From positions 841,341 through 905,340 of the forward strand of contig NZ_CM001844.1 of the NCBI RefSeq assembly GCF_000384965.1: a stretch of DNA of 64,000 bases, in the 5' to 3' direction. The position numbers were made by a program, and so were the translations under genes. Source of the DNA: Bartonella bovis 91-4 (lineage in GTDB: Bacteria; Pseudomonadota; Alphaproteobacteria; Rhizobiales; Rhizobiaceae). Of this stretch, positions 9,512-19,382 are shown one piece after another. Positions within the stretch are counted from its first letter, which is position 1; each line of letters starts with the position of its first letter. Below the pieces are notes generated by a model. That model made no database searches, had not been told where the DNA came from, and was given only the letters and a program-made list of their open reading frames with translations.

Positions 9512-10693
9512 GCCACAAAATCTCCACATATGGTATGGGTGGTCTATATATTGTGCAATACCAATTAAAACAAGTGTAAAACATAATCTCTATAAAAATA
9601 AGAACATATTGAATTCATTATTCAAATTTTTAGCTCATTTTTTGTGTAGTATGTTGAAACTTTATAATATTTTCATTTAAAGAAGCTTTATAAATTTTTT
9701 TATTCCAGCATAAACCATAAAATCTGCCATATTAACTCTAAAAAAATAATTTTCTTAATTGAATGTAAAAAGTTCTCCGCAGAAATAAAAGGATAGTTTT
9801 TTAGTTTTCTATTATCTTCAAAAATGAAGCTTCAAGTGCCCTTAAATCATTAGAGAGAGTTGTATCCTCCACTCTGCAATTAAGTCTCATCACCTTATTC
9901 AAAACTAAAAAACAATTTTCCTAAGCAATATACAAAACACACAAGAATTGCGTAATGGATATATTAATCTGCCTTTCTTTTAGTAAAAACTTAAGACTAA
10001 AAAACCTTATAAAAAATTTGGCACGCTTTATTTATTCATACAAAAATCAAACACCAATACAATACAAAAACTTGAATGCCATATAAAGCATTAATTATTT
10101 TCTTATATAATTTCTGTAGGAAAAAGTTGGTGTAGAAAATATTGAACACTCTATATTACTTAACGTAAAGCGGGATCTGAAATAAGAATCTATTATACCT
10201 ACGTTTCATATTTTTATTGTCAATTTTGATAAAAATTACAAAATAAAAATTTTTTATCCAGTCTCTTGTATATAGTTAGATTTGACGAAAATGCATCTGC
10301 AATATAAAAAGACGCTTTACCCATTTCTTTTCTGGAAAGAGCTACCTTTAAAACCTATTAATACCTGATTAAACGGTAAATATTATATTAATATTTTTTC
10401 CAACCCGTAAAAACAGACATTTTTCAAAAAGAATTAAGTTTCACAAATATATACAAATCGTAGCTTAAAAATCAGTAACAGTAGAATATTTTTATTTTAA
10501 ATTACCCCAAATTATATAGCTATCGCGATTAAAAAAAACAGACTAATTAAGCATTTACATTAAAAATTTTAAATAGAAACTTGATAAATATTATTATTTT
10601 AATTTAAAGTTTACGCTAACTTAAGACTGATCATTAAAAATTTAAACATGATAAAAATAAATAACCAAAATTCACCTAATAATAAAACAGCAA
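9512..10693. other. Long intergenic region, probably decayed
   Basis: About 1.2 kb of very AT-rich sequence between dksA and the flavin reductase gene. Both strands have frequent stops. The only coding-like scrap is a minus-strand frame at 9801-9893 with adjacent GTG and ATG codons; about 30 codons end in LRALEASFLKIIEN. The arms AACGTA and TACGTT lie near 10159 and 10199. I recognise no RNA gene or repeat. It is most simply a stretch where former genes have eroded. Confidence 0.4.
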
Positions 10694-11227
10694 TTATAAA
10701 GACAAAACATGATAGTCACGATTAAAATACATTAAAGCGTCTTTTTCTTGATTGCGGTTTATCGCAACAACTTCACCAATCAAAATATAATGAGTCGCGT
10801 GTTGGTGCCAACAAATCAAACGGCAGTCAAATGAAGCCAAAGCACCTGATAAGCTAGGTGCGCCAGTCTGTAAAACATTCCATTGAGCTGTATTAAAGCG
10901 TTCAGTTTGTGTAAAACCACAACGTCCAGAAAAAATTTCCGACAATGAACGATGTTTCCCTGCTAAGCTATTGACACAAAAATTTCCATTTTCCACAAAT
11001 AACTTATTTTTAGAATTATGTCGCATTAAGCAAACAAGAAGCATTGGAGGATCATCTGATAAAGAACAACAAGCCGAAACTGTTACCCCACGTCTTCCTT
11101 TAGCACCATTTGTCGTTACAATATGCACAGCTCCTCCTAAACGACTCATAGTATCGCGATATTCTTGTGAAGAAACCGTAGCAATTTTTTGAAATTTAGG
11201 CATTAAATCTTTTGTACGATTTTGCAT
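10694..11227 (-). CDS. Flavin reductase family protein (NAD(P)H:FMN oxidoreductase-like)
   Basis: The protein of about 177 residues is a split-barrel FMN-binding flavin reductase of the HpaC/RutF/DIM6 group. The core segments VHIVTTNGAKGRRGVTVSA, SDDPPMLLVCL and FCVNSLAG are typical, and it ends with GEVVAINR followed by a short C-terminal strand. Such enzymes reduce free FMN or FAD for a partner monooxygenase or other acceptor. No partner oxygenase is adjacent, so the acceptor is unknown. ATG at 11227 is taken as start; a GTG three codons earlier (11236) is the alternative. It is divergent from rpe. Confidence 0.8.
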   Translation of the reverse strand: MQNRTKDLMPKFQKIATVSSQEYRDTMSRLGGAVHIVTTNGAKGRRGVTVSACCSLSDDPPMLLVCLMRHNSKNKLFVENGNFCVNSLAGKHRSLSEIFSGRCGFTQTERFNTAQWNVLQTGAPSLSGALASFDCRLICWHQHATHYILIGEVVAINRNQEKDALMYFNRDYHVLSL

Positions 11228-11385
11228 ATTTTTCACTTATAGATAGCTTTCAAAAATTCAATGGATATTTCAATAAATTGATTTATTACGTATTCTTATT
11301 CTTTTATATCATATATGAACAACAAAAATGTATATTTTATCACACAATATTATACGCTAAAAGGGCTTAAACTTAGGAGATCTTA

Positions 11386-12057
11386 ATGCCCCGTCCCCAT
11401 TTCATTTCACCTTCACTTTTGGCTGCTGATTTTTCTAAACTCGGTCAAGAAGTATCAGATGTTGTTGATGCTGGTGCAGATTGGCTTCACCTTGATATTA
11501 TGGATGGCCACTTTGTCCCTAATATTACCTTTGGCCCTGATATTGTTAAAGCACTGCGCCCACTAACCAAAACAATATTTGATGTTCACCTCATGATAGC
11601 ACCTGTAGATCCTTATCTTGAAGCCTTTGCGCAAGCCGGTTCAGATATTATAACCATTCATGCAGAAGCAGGTCCTCATATTCATCGCTCACTGCAAACA
11701 ATTAAAGCAATGGGAAAAAAGGCAGGAGTTTCAATCAATCCAAGCACACCAGAGCATGTGCTTGAATATTTTCTTGATCAACTAGATCTCATTCTTATTA
11801 TGACTGTCAACCCAGGTTTTGGTGGACAAAACTTTATCTCAGAAATGAAAAATAAAATCGAACGAGTAAAAAATATGATTGCCAATCGGCCTATTGATCT
11901 TGAAGTTGATGGTGGCATTACAGTTGATACAATTGGAATAGCTGCAAAAGCTGGTGCAAATGTATTTGTTGCAGGATCTGCAGTTTATAAAAATGGTAAC
12001 AAAGATCTTTATAAAACACGCATTAACGCACTGCGCCAAGCCGCAAAACTCTCATAA
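11386..12057 (+). CDS. rpe: Ribulose-phosphate 3-epimerase
   Basis: A 223-residue TIM-barrel enzyme that interconverts ribulose-5-phosphate and xylulose-5-phosphate in the pentose phosphate pathway. Signatures are SPSLLAADF (8-16), [13 protein letters not shown] (34-46), the segment [10 protein letters not shown] in the middle and LEVDGGI near the C terminus, which together supply the metal ligands, catalytic Asp residues and phosphate-binding loop. AGGAG precedes the ATG. purB starts 13 bases after its stop, so the two genes are probably co-transcribed. Confidence 0.96.
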   Translation: MPRPHFISPSLLAADFSKLGQEVSDVVDAGADWLHLDIMDGHFVPNITFGPDIVKALRPLTKTIFDVHLMIAPVDPYLEAFAQAGSDIITIHAEAGPHIHRSLQTIKAMGKKAGVSINPSTPEHVLEYFLDQLDLILIMTVNPGFGGQNFISEMKNKIERVKNMIANRPIDLEVDGGITVDTIGIAAKAGANVFVAGSAVYKNGNKDLYKTRINALRQAAKLS

Positions 12058-12070
12058 TAAGGAAAAAATC

Positions 12071-13372
12071 ATGATCGAGCGTTATTCTCGCCCTGAAATG
12101 GTAACAATTTGGTCACCAAAGACTAAATATCGTATCTGGTTTGAAATTGAAGCACATGCCTGTGATGCGTTAGCTCAGCTCGGTGTTATTCCAGAAAAAT
12201 CAGCTAAAATTATTTGGGAAAAAGGTGAAGCTGCTGAATTTGATGTTAATCGTATTAATGAAATTGAAGCGACTACAAAGCATGATGTCATAGCATTTTT
12301 AACCCACTTAGCTGAATTTATTGGACCAGAATCTCGTTTTATTCACCAAGGCATGACATCATCAGATGTTTTGGATACAGCATTTAATGTTCAATTAATG
12401 CGCGCTAGTGATATTCTTCTAAAAGACATAAATCAACTTCTTGAAGTATTAAAAAAACGTGCCTTTGAACATAAAGAGACGATTACTATTGGACGTAGTC
12501 ATGGCATTCATGCCGAACCTACAACATTTGGAGCTAAACTTGCCCTTGCATATGCCGAATTTCTGCGTTGTCACAAACGTCTTCTTGCTGCGCGAGAAGA
12601 AATTGCCACTTGTGCCATTTCAGGAGCTGTTGGCACTTTTGCTAATATTGATCCCCGTGTTGAAGAACATGTAGCACAAGCACTAGGTATGCGTGTTGAA
12701 CCTGTTTCCACCCAAGTAATACCACGTGATCGTCATGCTATGTTCTTTGCAACACTTGGAGTTATTGCTTCATCTGTTGAAAGGCTAGCCATAGAAATAC
12801 GCCACCTGCATAGAACAGAAGTTCTTGAAGTAGAAGAATATTTCTCACCTGGGCAAAAAGGCTCATCTGCTATGCCTCACAAACGCAATCCAGTTTTAAC
12901 AGAAAATCTCACTGGATTGGCACGTATGGTGCGCACATTTGTAATGCCTGCTATGGAAAATGTTGCGCTTTGGCATGAACGTGACATTTCACATTCATCT
13001 GTTGAACGTTATATTGGCCCTGATGCTACCATTACCCTTGATTTTGCGCTTTCTCGATTAACATCTGTGATTGAAAATTTAATTGTTTATCCAGAAAATA
13101 TGCAAAAAAACCTCAATAAATTTCGTGGTCTTATTCACTCACAACGCGTGCTTTTAGCACTCACACAAGCTGGTATAAGCCGTGAGAATGCTTATCACCT
13201 TGTTCAACGAAACGCGATGAAAGTTTGGGAACAAGGAAAAGATTTTTTAGAAGAATTGCTAAAAGATGAAGATGTCACAAAAGCTTTAAATGAAGCAGAT
13301 CTTCGTGAAAAATTTGACCTTGCTTACCATACTAAACATGTTGAGACAATTTTTAGACGTGTATTTGGATAA
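12071..13372 (+). CDS. purB: Adenylosuccinate lyase
   Basis: The 433-residue enzyme of the fumarase/aspartase superfamily cleaves SAICAR to AICAR and adenylosuccinate to AMP. The superfamily signature GSSAMPHKRNP is at about 264-274, and HQGMTSSDVLDTAF and the GRSHGIHAEPTTFG segment are the other two active-site regions. The open frame extends further upstream, but ATG at 12071 is preceded by AAGGA and gives the usual N terminus, MIERYSRPEM. It follows rpe closely. Confidence 0.96.
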   Translation: MIERYSRPEMVTIWSPKTKYRIWFEIEAHACDALAQLGVIPEKSAKIIWEKGEAAEFDVNRINEIEATTKHDVIAFLTHLAEFIGPESRFIHQGMTSSDVLDTAFNVQLMRASDILLKDINQLLEVLKKRAFEHKETITIGRSHGIHAEPTTFGAKLALAYAEFLRCHKRLLAAREEIATCAISGAVGTFANIDPRVEEHVAQALGMRVEPVSTQVIPRDRHAMFFATLGVIASSVERLAIEIRHLHRTEVLEVEEYFSPGQKGSSAMPHKRNPVLTENLTGLARMVRTFVMPAMENVALWHERDISHSSVERYIGPDATITLDFALSRLTSVIENLIVYPENMQKNLNKFRGLIHSQRVLLALTQAGISRENAYHLVQRNAMKVWEQGKDFLEELLKDEDVTKALNEADLREKFDLAYHTKHVETIFRRVFG

Positions 13373-13448
13373 TAGCAAAAATTGTACAAAAAATAAAAAT
13401 TTTCTGTTTTTGTTAATTCAAAACACGTTTTCATAAAGAAAGACATTC

Positions 13449-13997
13449 ATGAAAGCAAATCAACTCGATATTCTTATTGTCCCCGGCTACAAAGGATCTG
13501 GTCCAGATCATTGGCAAACACGTTGGGAACAAAAACTATCTACTGCCCGCCGTGTCCAACAAACTCATTGGTCAAAACCCGTATGCGAAGAATGGATTAA
13601 TGCAGTAAAAAATGCCATTGCACAAGCCAATAAACCTGTTGTTATCATTGCTCACTCATTGGGAGTGCCAACCGTTATTCACGCAACTGCTCAAAATGCA
13701 GAAAAAGTTTGTGGTGCTTTCCTTGTTGCCCCACCAGATGTAGAAAATGAAAAAATACGCCCCAAGCATCTAATGACATTTGGTCCATATCATCGCAAAA
13801 AACTCCCCTTTCCTTCAGTGCTCATAGCAAGCCGCAATGATGAATTCTGCCAATTCTCAGTAGCAGAAAATCTTGCTAAAGATTGGAATGCACTTTTCGT
13901 TGATACTGGACAGTCTGGGCACATTAATGTAGAATCTGGTCATGGTCCTTGGCCTGAAGGGCTTATAATTTTCTCCCATTTTCTTGCAAAACTTTAA
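13449..13997 (+). CDS. RBBP9/YdeN-family serine hydrolase
   Basis: A 182-residue alpha/beta hydrolase of the small RBBP9/YdeN family. The N-terminal VPGYKGSGPDHWQTRWE is typical. The nucleophile is S70 in IIAHSLGVP, and D131 (SRNDEF) and H158 (QSGHINVES) complete the triad. No signal peptide or transmembrane helix is seen, so it should be cytoplasmic. The substrate is unknown. It lies between purB and purC, where related Rhizobiales also carry small genes. AAGAAAG precedes the ATG. Confidence 0.85.
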   Translation: MKANQLDILIVPGYKGSGPDHWQTRWEQKLSTARRVQQTHWSKPVCEEWINAVKNAIAQANKPVVIIAHSLGVPTVIHATAQNAEKVCGAFLVAPPDVENEKIRPKHLMTFGPYHRKKLPFPSVLIASRNDEFCQFSVAENLAKDWNALFVDTGQSGHINVESGHGPWPEGLIIFSHFLAKL

Positions 13998-14057
13998 AGA
14001 TAATATGAACCACTTTCAAAAATACATTCTATATTACTCTACCCTACATTATTAATG

Positions 14058-14232
14058 CATACCCTATAAGAGGATTAAATATTTTTACCGTGCACTAGTC
14101 ATGCTGAAAAACTGAACAAATTATTCACTTTGCCTGATTGCATTAATGTTTTTGCCAGACTATAAAAGTTTAAATTTCATTTATATGCTTTAGATAACAA
14201 AAATTGTAATAAACATATAGCAATTCATTGAG
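14058..14232 (-). pseudogene. Decayed duplicate of the NDUFS4-like gene and its upstream region
   Basis: This stretch aligns almost collinearly with the 5' half and upstream region of the complete gene at 683-991. 14061-14085 matches 871-895, 14132-14148 matches 944-960 (about 14 of 17 identical), 14151-14166 matches 963-978 (15 of 16), and 14188-14195 matches 1002-1009. The coordinate offset drifts only from 13190 to 13186, so a few small deletions separate the copies. The start codon is lost, a net two-base deletion breaks the frame, and the 3' half is not recognisable. It is a gene relic from a duplication, not an active gene. Confidence 0.75.
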
Positions 14233-14256
14233 AATTGTTGCTAATTAAGATAATAC
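14228..14256 (+). promoter_or_regulatory. Candidate sigma-70-type promoter of purC
   Basis: TTGAGA (14228-14233) and TAATAC (14251-14256) are separated by 17 bases, about 40 bases before the purC start. The -35 box lies at the very edge of the decayed NDUFS4-like duplicate. Assignment is by consensus only. Confidence 0.4.
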
Positions 14257-14297
14257 TTTCATCAACAATATTAAGACTTTTCAACGAATAGAGAATT

Positions 14298-15065
14298 ATG
14301 ATGAACCGTCGTCACCGCATTTATGAAGGTAAGGCCAAAATCCTATATGAAGGGCCTGAACCAGGTACTTATATTCAGTTTTTTAAAGATGACGCAACTG
14401 CATTTAATGCTAAAAAACATGAAATCATTGATGGTAAAGGAGTTTTAAATAACCGTATTTCAGAGCATATTTTTACTCAGCTTGGCCGTTTAGGTATCCC
14501 AACACATTTTATCAAACGTATCAATATGCGTGAACAGCTTATCAAAGCAGTTGAAATTATTCCGCTGGAAGTTGTTGTACGTAACGTTGCTGCAGGTTCC
14601 CTTTCTAAGCGCTTAGGATTAGAAGAAGGAACAGTTCTTCCTCAGTCTATTATTGAGTTTTACTACAAAAACGATTCCCTTGACGATCCAATGGTGACGG
14701 AAGAGCATATCACTGCTTTTGGGTGGTCTGCCCCACAAGAAATAGAAGAAATTATGCAACTTTCAATTCGTATTAATGATTTTCTTTCTGGGCTTTTTGC
14801 AGGTGTTGGTATTCAATTGATTGACTTTAAAATGGAATTTGGCCGTTTATGGGAAAGTGAAACAATGCGTATCGTTCTTGCTGATGAAATCTCACCTGAC
14901 TCTGCCCGCTTATGGGACATGCAAACGCGAGAAAAAATGGATAAAGATCGTTTCCGCCGCGATATGGGTGGGCTTATTAACGCTTATCAAAATGTTGCAA
15001 AACGCCTTGGTATTATGAACGAAAATGATCCTCCACGACCAAGTGGTCCAGTTTTAGTTAAATAA
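14298..15065 (+). CDS. purC: Phosphoribosylaminoimidazole-succinocarboxamide synthase (SAICAR synthetase)
   Basis: The 255-residue enzyme joins CAIR and aspartate using ATP to form SAICAR. Family features are [10 protein letters not shown] near the N terminus, [26 protein letters not shown] and the C-terminal [14 protein letters not shown]. The length is standard. Two adjacent ATG codons (14298 and 14301) could start translation. It heads the purC-purS-purQ run, with purL 350 bases further on. Confidence 0.96.
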   Translation: MMNRRHRIYEGKAKILYEGPEPGTYIQFFKDDATAFNAKKHEIIDGKGVLNNRISEHIFTQLGRLGIPTHFIKRINMREQLIKAVEIIPLEVVVRNVAAGSLSKRLGLEEGTVLPQSIIEFYYKNDSLDDPMVTEEHITAFGWSAPQEIEEIMQLSIRINDFLSGLFAGVGIQLIDFKMEFGRLWESETMRIVLADEISPDSARLWDMQTREKMDKDRFRRDMGGLINAYQNVAKRLGIMNENDPPRPSGPVLVK

Positions 15066-15148
15066 GAAACAAAGTAATGCAACGTTGCCTTGCTTTAAAA
15101 AGAGAGAGTTAATTCTTCAAAAAAATGTTTTAAAAACAGGAAATAAAA

Positions 15149-15388
15149 ATGAAAGCACGCGTTATAGTTACCTTTAAAAGCGGCGTTCTTGACCCTCAAG
15201 GAGAGGCGATTACTAGCGCTTTAAATAGCTTAGCTTTTACCGGCATTCAATCTATTCGCCAAGGAAAAGTGTTTGATATTATTCTCGATGACATACCCAC
15301 TGAAACAGCAAAACAAAAACTTGAACAAATGTGTAAACAATTACTTGTAAATACTGTTATTGAAAATTACACCATAGAACTTCTGTGA
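15149..15388 (+). CDS. purS: Phosphoribosylformylglycinamidine synthase subunit PurS
   Basis: A 79-residue small subunit of the three-part FGAM synthase. It forms a dimer that brings the glutaminase PurQ and the synthetase PurL together. The segments KSGVLDPQGEAI and the GKVFDIILDD strand are typical of PurS. AGGAAATAAAA precedes the ATG. purQ follows after 12 bases. Confidence 0.94.
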   Translation: MKARVIVTFKSGVLDPQGEAITSALNSLAFTGIQSIRQGKVFDIILDDIPTETAKQKLEQMCKQLLVNTVIENYTIELL

Positions 15389-15400
15389 GCGGATCACTCG

Positions 15401-16069
15401 ATGAAAACTGCTATCATTCAATTACCCGGATTAAATCGCGATCAAGATATGATTACAGCATTATATCAAATAACAGGTATTCAACCGCTTAAAATTTGGC
15501 AAACAGAAACAACAATTCCTCAAGTTGATATGATTGTTATCCCTGGTGGTTTTTCCTATGGTGACTACTTAAGATGTGGTGCTATTGGTGCGCGAATGCC
15601 AGTTATGCAAGCTGTGCGTGAAAAAGCACAAAAAGGTGTTATGATTATGGGGGTATGTAATGGTTTTCAAATTTTGCTAGAATCTGGATTGTTACCAGGC
15701 GCTTTAATGCGCAATACTTCATTAAAATTTGTTTGTCGTGAAATAAAACTTGAAATCATTAACGCTGATACAAAATTTTCTCGATGCTATTCCAAAGGAC
15801 AAATCATTCGCTGTCCTGTTGCTCATCATGATGGAAATTACTTCGTTGACAATAATACATTGAAACAAATGGAAGACAATAAGCAAATTATTTTCCGTTA
15901 TGCAGAAAATACAAATCCCAATGGTTCGATTAATGACATTGCTGGTATTGTCAATAAAGCTGGCAATGTTCTTGGTATAATGCCTCATCCTGAAAATTTC
16001 ATTGAGGCCGCACATGGTGGTGATGACGGCCGTTTATTGTTTCAAAGTATTTTAGCTTCGAAAAATTAA
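15401..16069 (+). CDS. purQ: Phosphoribosylformylglycinamidine synthase glutaminase subunit PurQ
   Basis: A 222-residue class I glutamine amidotransferase that supplies ammonia to PurL. The oxyanion segment [18 protein letters not shown], the nucleophilic Cys in [10 protein letters not shown] (about residue 86) and the His and Glu in PHPEN near the C terminus are all present. The length fits PurQ of the PurS-dependent type. It follows purS closely; purL is separated by about 350 bases. Confidence 0.96.
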   Translation: MKTAIIQLPGLNRDQDMITALYQITGIQPLKIWQTETTIPQVDMIVIPGGFSYGDYLRCGAIGARMPVMQAVREKAQKGVMIMGVCNGFQILLESGLLPGALMRNTSLKFVCREIKLEIINADTKFSRCYSKGQIIRCPVAHHDGNYFVDNNTLKQMEDNKQIIFRYAENTNPNGSINDIAGIVNKAGNVLGIMPHPENFIEAAHGGDDGRLLFQSILASKN

Positions 16070-16417
16070 TGTGTGAAGTGAACTTTGCCAAGAAAATTTT
16101 TACACTTACAATAATAAATTATGTTATCCTAAACACATCAAGTGTGGTTTAAAAGTTCAAAGTCTTACTATAAATTTGTTTGTCTTGCTTTTAAATTTTA
16201 TGCTTATTATTCAAGTTCAAATCATTTTCATATTTTAATCGCGCTTTATAATATTTTAAAAAATTGACCACTAGAATCTAAAGCATAACTAACCAAAGCC
16301 TCAATTTTCAGTTCTTTAATAGCTTTATTATCAAATAATGAAAATACCAATATATTAAACAGCTTGGATTAAAAGTGATAACAAAATTAAAATCTGATCA
16401 ATACAACGGAAATACTA
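16070..16417. other. Intergenic between purQ and purL
   Basis: AT-rich sequence with no gene seen. A weak promoter-like pair, TTGACC (16264-16269) and TAACTA (16286-16291), could let purL be transcribed independently. No riboswitch-like structure is apparent. Confidence 0.3.
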
Positions 16418-18628
16418 ATGAACTTTTGCAATAACATTGCCATTACACCAGAATTAATCGCACAACATGGCCTAAAACCCGATGAATACCAACGTATCTT
16501 GGAGTTAATCGGTAGAAAACCAACACTAACTGAGCTTGGAATTTTTTCTGCGATGTGGAACGAGCATTGTTCTTATAAATCTTCTAAAAAATGGCTCAAA
16601 ACTTTACCGACAAAAGGAAAGTGTGTCATTCAAGGCCCAGGTGAAAATGCTGGTGTTGTTGATATAGGCAACAACCAGTGTGTTGTTTTCAAAATGGAAA
16701 GTCATAACCACCCCTCTTACATTGAACCTTATCAAGGTGCAGCAACAGGTGTTGGTGGTATTCTGCGTGATGTTTTTACAATGGGTGCTCGCCCTGTCGC
16801 AAGTATGAATGCATTACGATTTGGATCTCCTGATCATCCCCGAACGCGTTATCTGGTTTCAGGGGTTGTTTCTGGAATTGGTGGTTATGGCAACGCTTTT
16901 GGTGTTCCCACTGTTGGTGGAGAAGTCAATTTTGACAAACGTTATAATGGTAATATTCTTGTCAACGCTTTTGCAGCTGGCATTGCAAAAACAGATTCTA
17001 TTTTTTATTCCAAAGCGCAAGGTGTAGGACTTCCTATTGTTTATCTTGGTGCCAAAACAGGGCGTGACGGTGTTGGTGGAGCTACAATGGCTTCTGCTGA
17101 ATTTGACGACACAATCAGTGAAAAACGTCCAACTGTTCAAGTTGGTGATCCTTTTACTGAAAAGTGCCTGCTTGAAGCTTGTTTAGAATTAATGGCATTA
17201 GGAGCCGTTATTGGTATTCAAGATATGGGAGCAGCAGGATTAACATGTTCTGCAGTTGAAATGGGTGCAAAAGGAAATCTAGGAATAGAACTCAATCTTG
17301 ATAAAGTGCCTGTTCGCGAAGAAAACATGACAGCCTATGAAATGATGCTTTCTGAAAGTCAAGAGCGTATGCTTATGGTTCTAAAACCAGAACTCGAAAA
17401 ACAAGCATCTGAAATCTTTAATAAATGGGGACTTCATTTTGCCATCATTGGAAAAACAACGGATGATTTACGTTTCCGCGTATTACATCAAGGGAAAGAA
17501 GTAGCTAACCTGCCGATCAAAGAACTTGGCGATAAAGCCCCAGCTTATGATCGCCCTTGGATAGAGCCTCCCCAAAAAACAACTCTTAGAGTAGAAGAAG
17601 TTAAAAAAGTTGAAAATCTCGGTGATGCATTACTTGCCTTACTAAACTCTGCCAATCAAAGTTCACGGCGATGGGTTTATGAACAATATGATACAATTAT
17701 CCAGAGTAATACTCTTATTTGCCCAGGGGGTGATGCAGGTGTTATCCGCATAGATAATAGTGACAAACGTGCTCTTGCTTTTTCTTCTGATGTAACACCT
17801 CGCTATTGTGAAGCTGATCCTTATGAAGGAGGGAAACAAGCCGTCGCAGAGTGTTGGCGTAATATTAGTACCACGGGTGCAACACCACTAGCTGCTACTG
17901 ATAATCTCAATTTTGGCAATCCTGAAAAACCTGAAATTATGGGGCAGCTAATTTTTGCCATTAAAGGTATAAGTGAAGCTTGCAGAGTACTCGATTTTCC
18001 AATCGTTTCAGGAAATGTTTCCCTTTACAATGAAACTAATGGAGTAGAAATTCTTCCTACGCCTACAATCGCTGGTGTTGGTATCCTTAATGATTGGTCA
18101 AAAATGGCTACAATAAATAATATGCAAAATGGAGATATTATAGTTTTAGTTGGCCCTTGTGGTTCACATTTAGGGCAATCAATTTATGCACGCGATATTT
18201 TAAATATTGAAGCCGGCGCGCCGCCTTATGTGGATTTACAGCTTGAAAAAAAGAATGGTCAATTTGTTCGCAACGCTATTAATTGTGGTTTTATTCATGC
18301 TGCTCATGATATTTCCGATGGAGGATTAGCCATTGCTCTTGCAGAAATGGTAATTAAAGCAAATAAAGGAATTAGAGCAAAATTAAGTAACAAATTACCA
18401 CATCATGCTGAACTTTTCGGTGAAGATCAAGGGCGTTATTTATTAGCAGTTACCCCCAATAAACTTAATGACCTTAAAACACTTGCTCAAACAAGCGAAG
18501 TTTCTTTAATGGAGCTTGGTATAGTTGAAGGCGACACGCTTGACATAAAAGACGTATTAACACTTTCAATATCTAAGCTAACACAAGCTTATGAAAGCTG
18601 GTTTCCAAAATTTATGGAAGAAAAATAA
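16418..18628 (+). CDS. purL: Phosphoribosylformylglycinamidine synthase subunit PurL (small type)
   Basis: A 736-residue synthetase that converts FGAR to FGAM using ATP and ammonia from PurQ. It is the Bacillus-like small PurL, lacking a fused glutaminase, which agrees with separate purS and purQ upstream. Recognisable segments are NEHCSYKSS, the [11 protein letters not shown] stretch, [19 protein letters not shown], and in the second half SGNVSLYNE and HDISDGGLA. It is followed after 17 bases by bolA. Confidence 0.96.
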   Translation: MNFCNNIAITPELIAQHGLKPDEYQRILELIGRKPTLTELGIFSAMWNEHCSYKSSKKWLKTLPTKGKCVIQGPGENAGVVDIGNNQCVVFKMESHNHPSYIEPYQGAATGVGGILRDVFTMGARPVASMNALRFGSPDHPRTRYLVSGVVSGIGGYGNAFGVPTVGGEVNFDKRYNGNILVNAFAAGIAKTDSIFYSKAQGVGLPIVYLGAKTGRDGVGGATMASAEFDDTISEKRPTVQVGDPFTEKCLLEACLELMALGAVIGIQDMGAAGLTCSAVEMGAKGNLGIELNLDKVPVREENMTAYEMMLSESQERMLMVLKPELEKQASEIFNKWGLHFAIIGKTTDDLRFRVLHQGKEVANLPIKELGDKAPAYDRPWIEPPQKTTLRVEEVKKVENLGDALLALLNSANQSSRRWVYEQYDTIIQSNTLICPGGDAGVIRIDNSDKRALAFSSDVTPRYCEADPYEGGKQAVAECWRNISTTGATPLAATDNLNFGNPEKPEIMGQLIFAIKGISEACRVLDFPIVSGNVSLYNETNGVEILPTPTIAGVGILNDWSKMATINNMQNGDIIVLVGPCGSHLGQSIYARDILNIEAGAPPYVDLQLEKKNGQFVRNAINCGFIHAAHDISDGGLAIALAEMVIKANKGIRAKLSNKLPHHAELFGEDQGRYLLAVTPNKLNDLKTLAQTSEVSLMELGIVEGDTLDIKDVLTLSISKLTQAYESWFPKFMEEK

Positions 18629-18645
18629 ATAGAGGAGAATAACTC

Positions 18646-18879
18646 ATGGCAATGAATGCTCATGCAATTGAAACTCTTATTCGTGAAAGTATCCCCGATG
18701 CAAAAGTGACAATCCATGACCTTGCGGGAGATGGTGAGCATTATGCTGCAGAAGTTATTTCAGAAAGTTTTCGGGGTAAAAGCCGTGTTCAACAACACAA
18801 GATGGTTTATGATGCTCTTAAAGGCAATATGGGAAATGCACTTCATGCTTTAGCTCTTCAAACAAGTGTACCTAAATAA
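18646..18879 (+). CDS. BolA/IbaG family protein
   Basis: A 77-residue BolA-fold protein with the signature segment ESFRGKSRVQQHKMVYDAL and a conserved histidine for shared iron-sulfur cluster binding. BolA proteins pair with monothiol CGFS glutaredoxins to handle [2Fe-2S] clusters and iron signalling. The CGFS glutaredoxin gene lies about 100 bases downstream, which supports that partnership. GAGGAG gives a strong ribosome binding site. Confidence 0.93.
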   Translation: MAMNAHAIETLIRESIPDAKVTIHDLAGDGEHYAAEVISESFRGKSRVQQHKMVYDALKGNMGNALHALALQTSVPK

Positions 18880-18976
18880 TTAAAAAATTTCTTCTTGCAT
18901 TCACTTTGCTAATACGATTTAAAATAAAACCAATACACTATAATCCCTAAAATGTCACCAATATAAAGGAATAAAA

Positions 18977-19309
18977 ATGACTATTGCTTACGATTTTATT
19001 GATAATGAAATTAAAACAAATGATGTCGTTTTATTCATGAAAGGAACACCTAATGCTCCGCAATGCGGATTCTCTGGTCAAGTTGTTCAGATCCTTGAGT
19101 ATTTAGGAATAAACTATAAAGGAATTAATGTTTTAACTTCTGATGAATTGCGTCAGGGAATAAAAGATTATTCAAATTGGCCAACAATTCCACAACTTTA
19201 TATCAAAGGTGAATTTATTGGTGGTTGCGATATTATTAAAGAAATGTTTCAAAATGATGAGTTACAAGAACTGCTCAAAGAAAAAAACATCACCTTTAAT
19301 ATATCATAA
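18977..19309 (+). CDS. grxD: Monothiol glutaredoxin of the Grx4 (CGFS) type
   Basis: A 110-residue monothiol glutaredoxin with the CGFS active site at 30-33 and the [19 protein letters not shown] segment that binds glutathione. Such proteins carry [2Fe-2S] clusters bridged by glutathione and deliver them, often with BolA. AAGGA precedes the ATG. After the stop, a short four-base hairpin near 19341-19355 is followed by a T-run and may be a weak terminator. Confidence 0.95.
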   Translation: MTIAYDFIDNEIKTNDVVLFMKGTPNAPQCGFSGQVVQILEYLGINYKGINVLTSDELRQGIKDYSNWPTIPQLYIKGEFIGGCDIIKEMFQNDELQELLKEKNITFNIS

Positions 19310-19382
19310 AATTAACTTTAATCTTATTAAGCCTTTTATAGACTGTTATTTAGTCAGATTTTTTTTATTTTAAAGGGTGTAT

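Noticed and set aside
10159..10204. Inverted AACGTA/TACGTT arms as an operator or RNA structure
   Set aside because: Six-base arms at this distance are expected by chance in AT-rich sequence, and nothing else supports a function.
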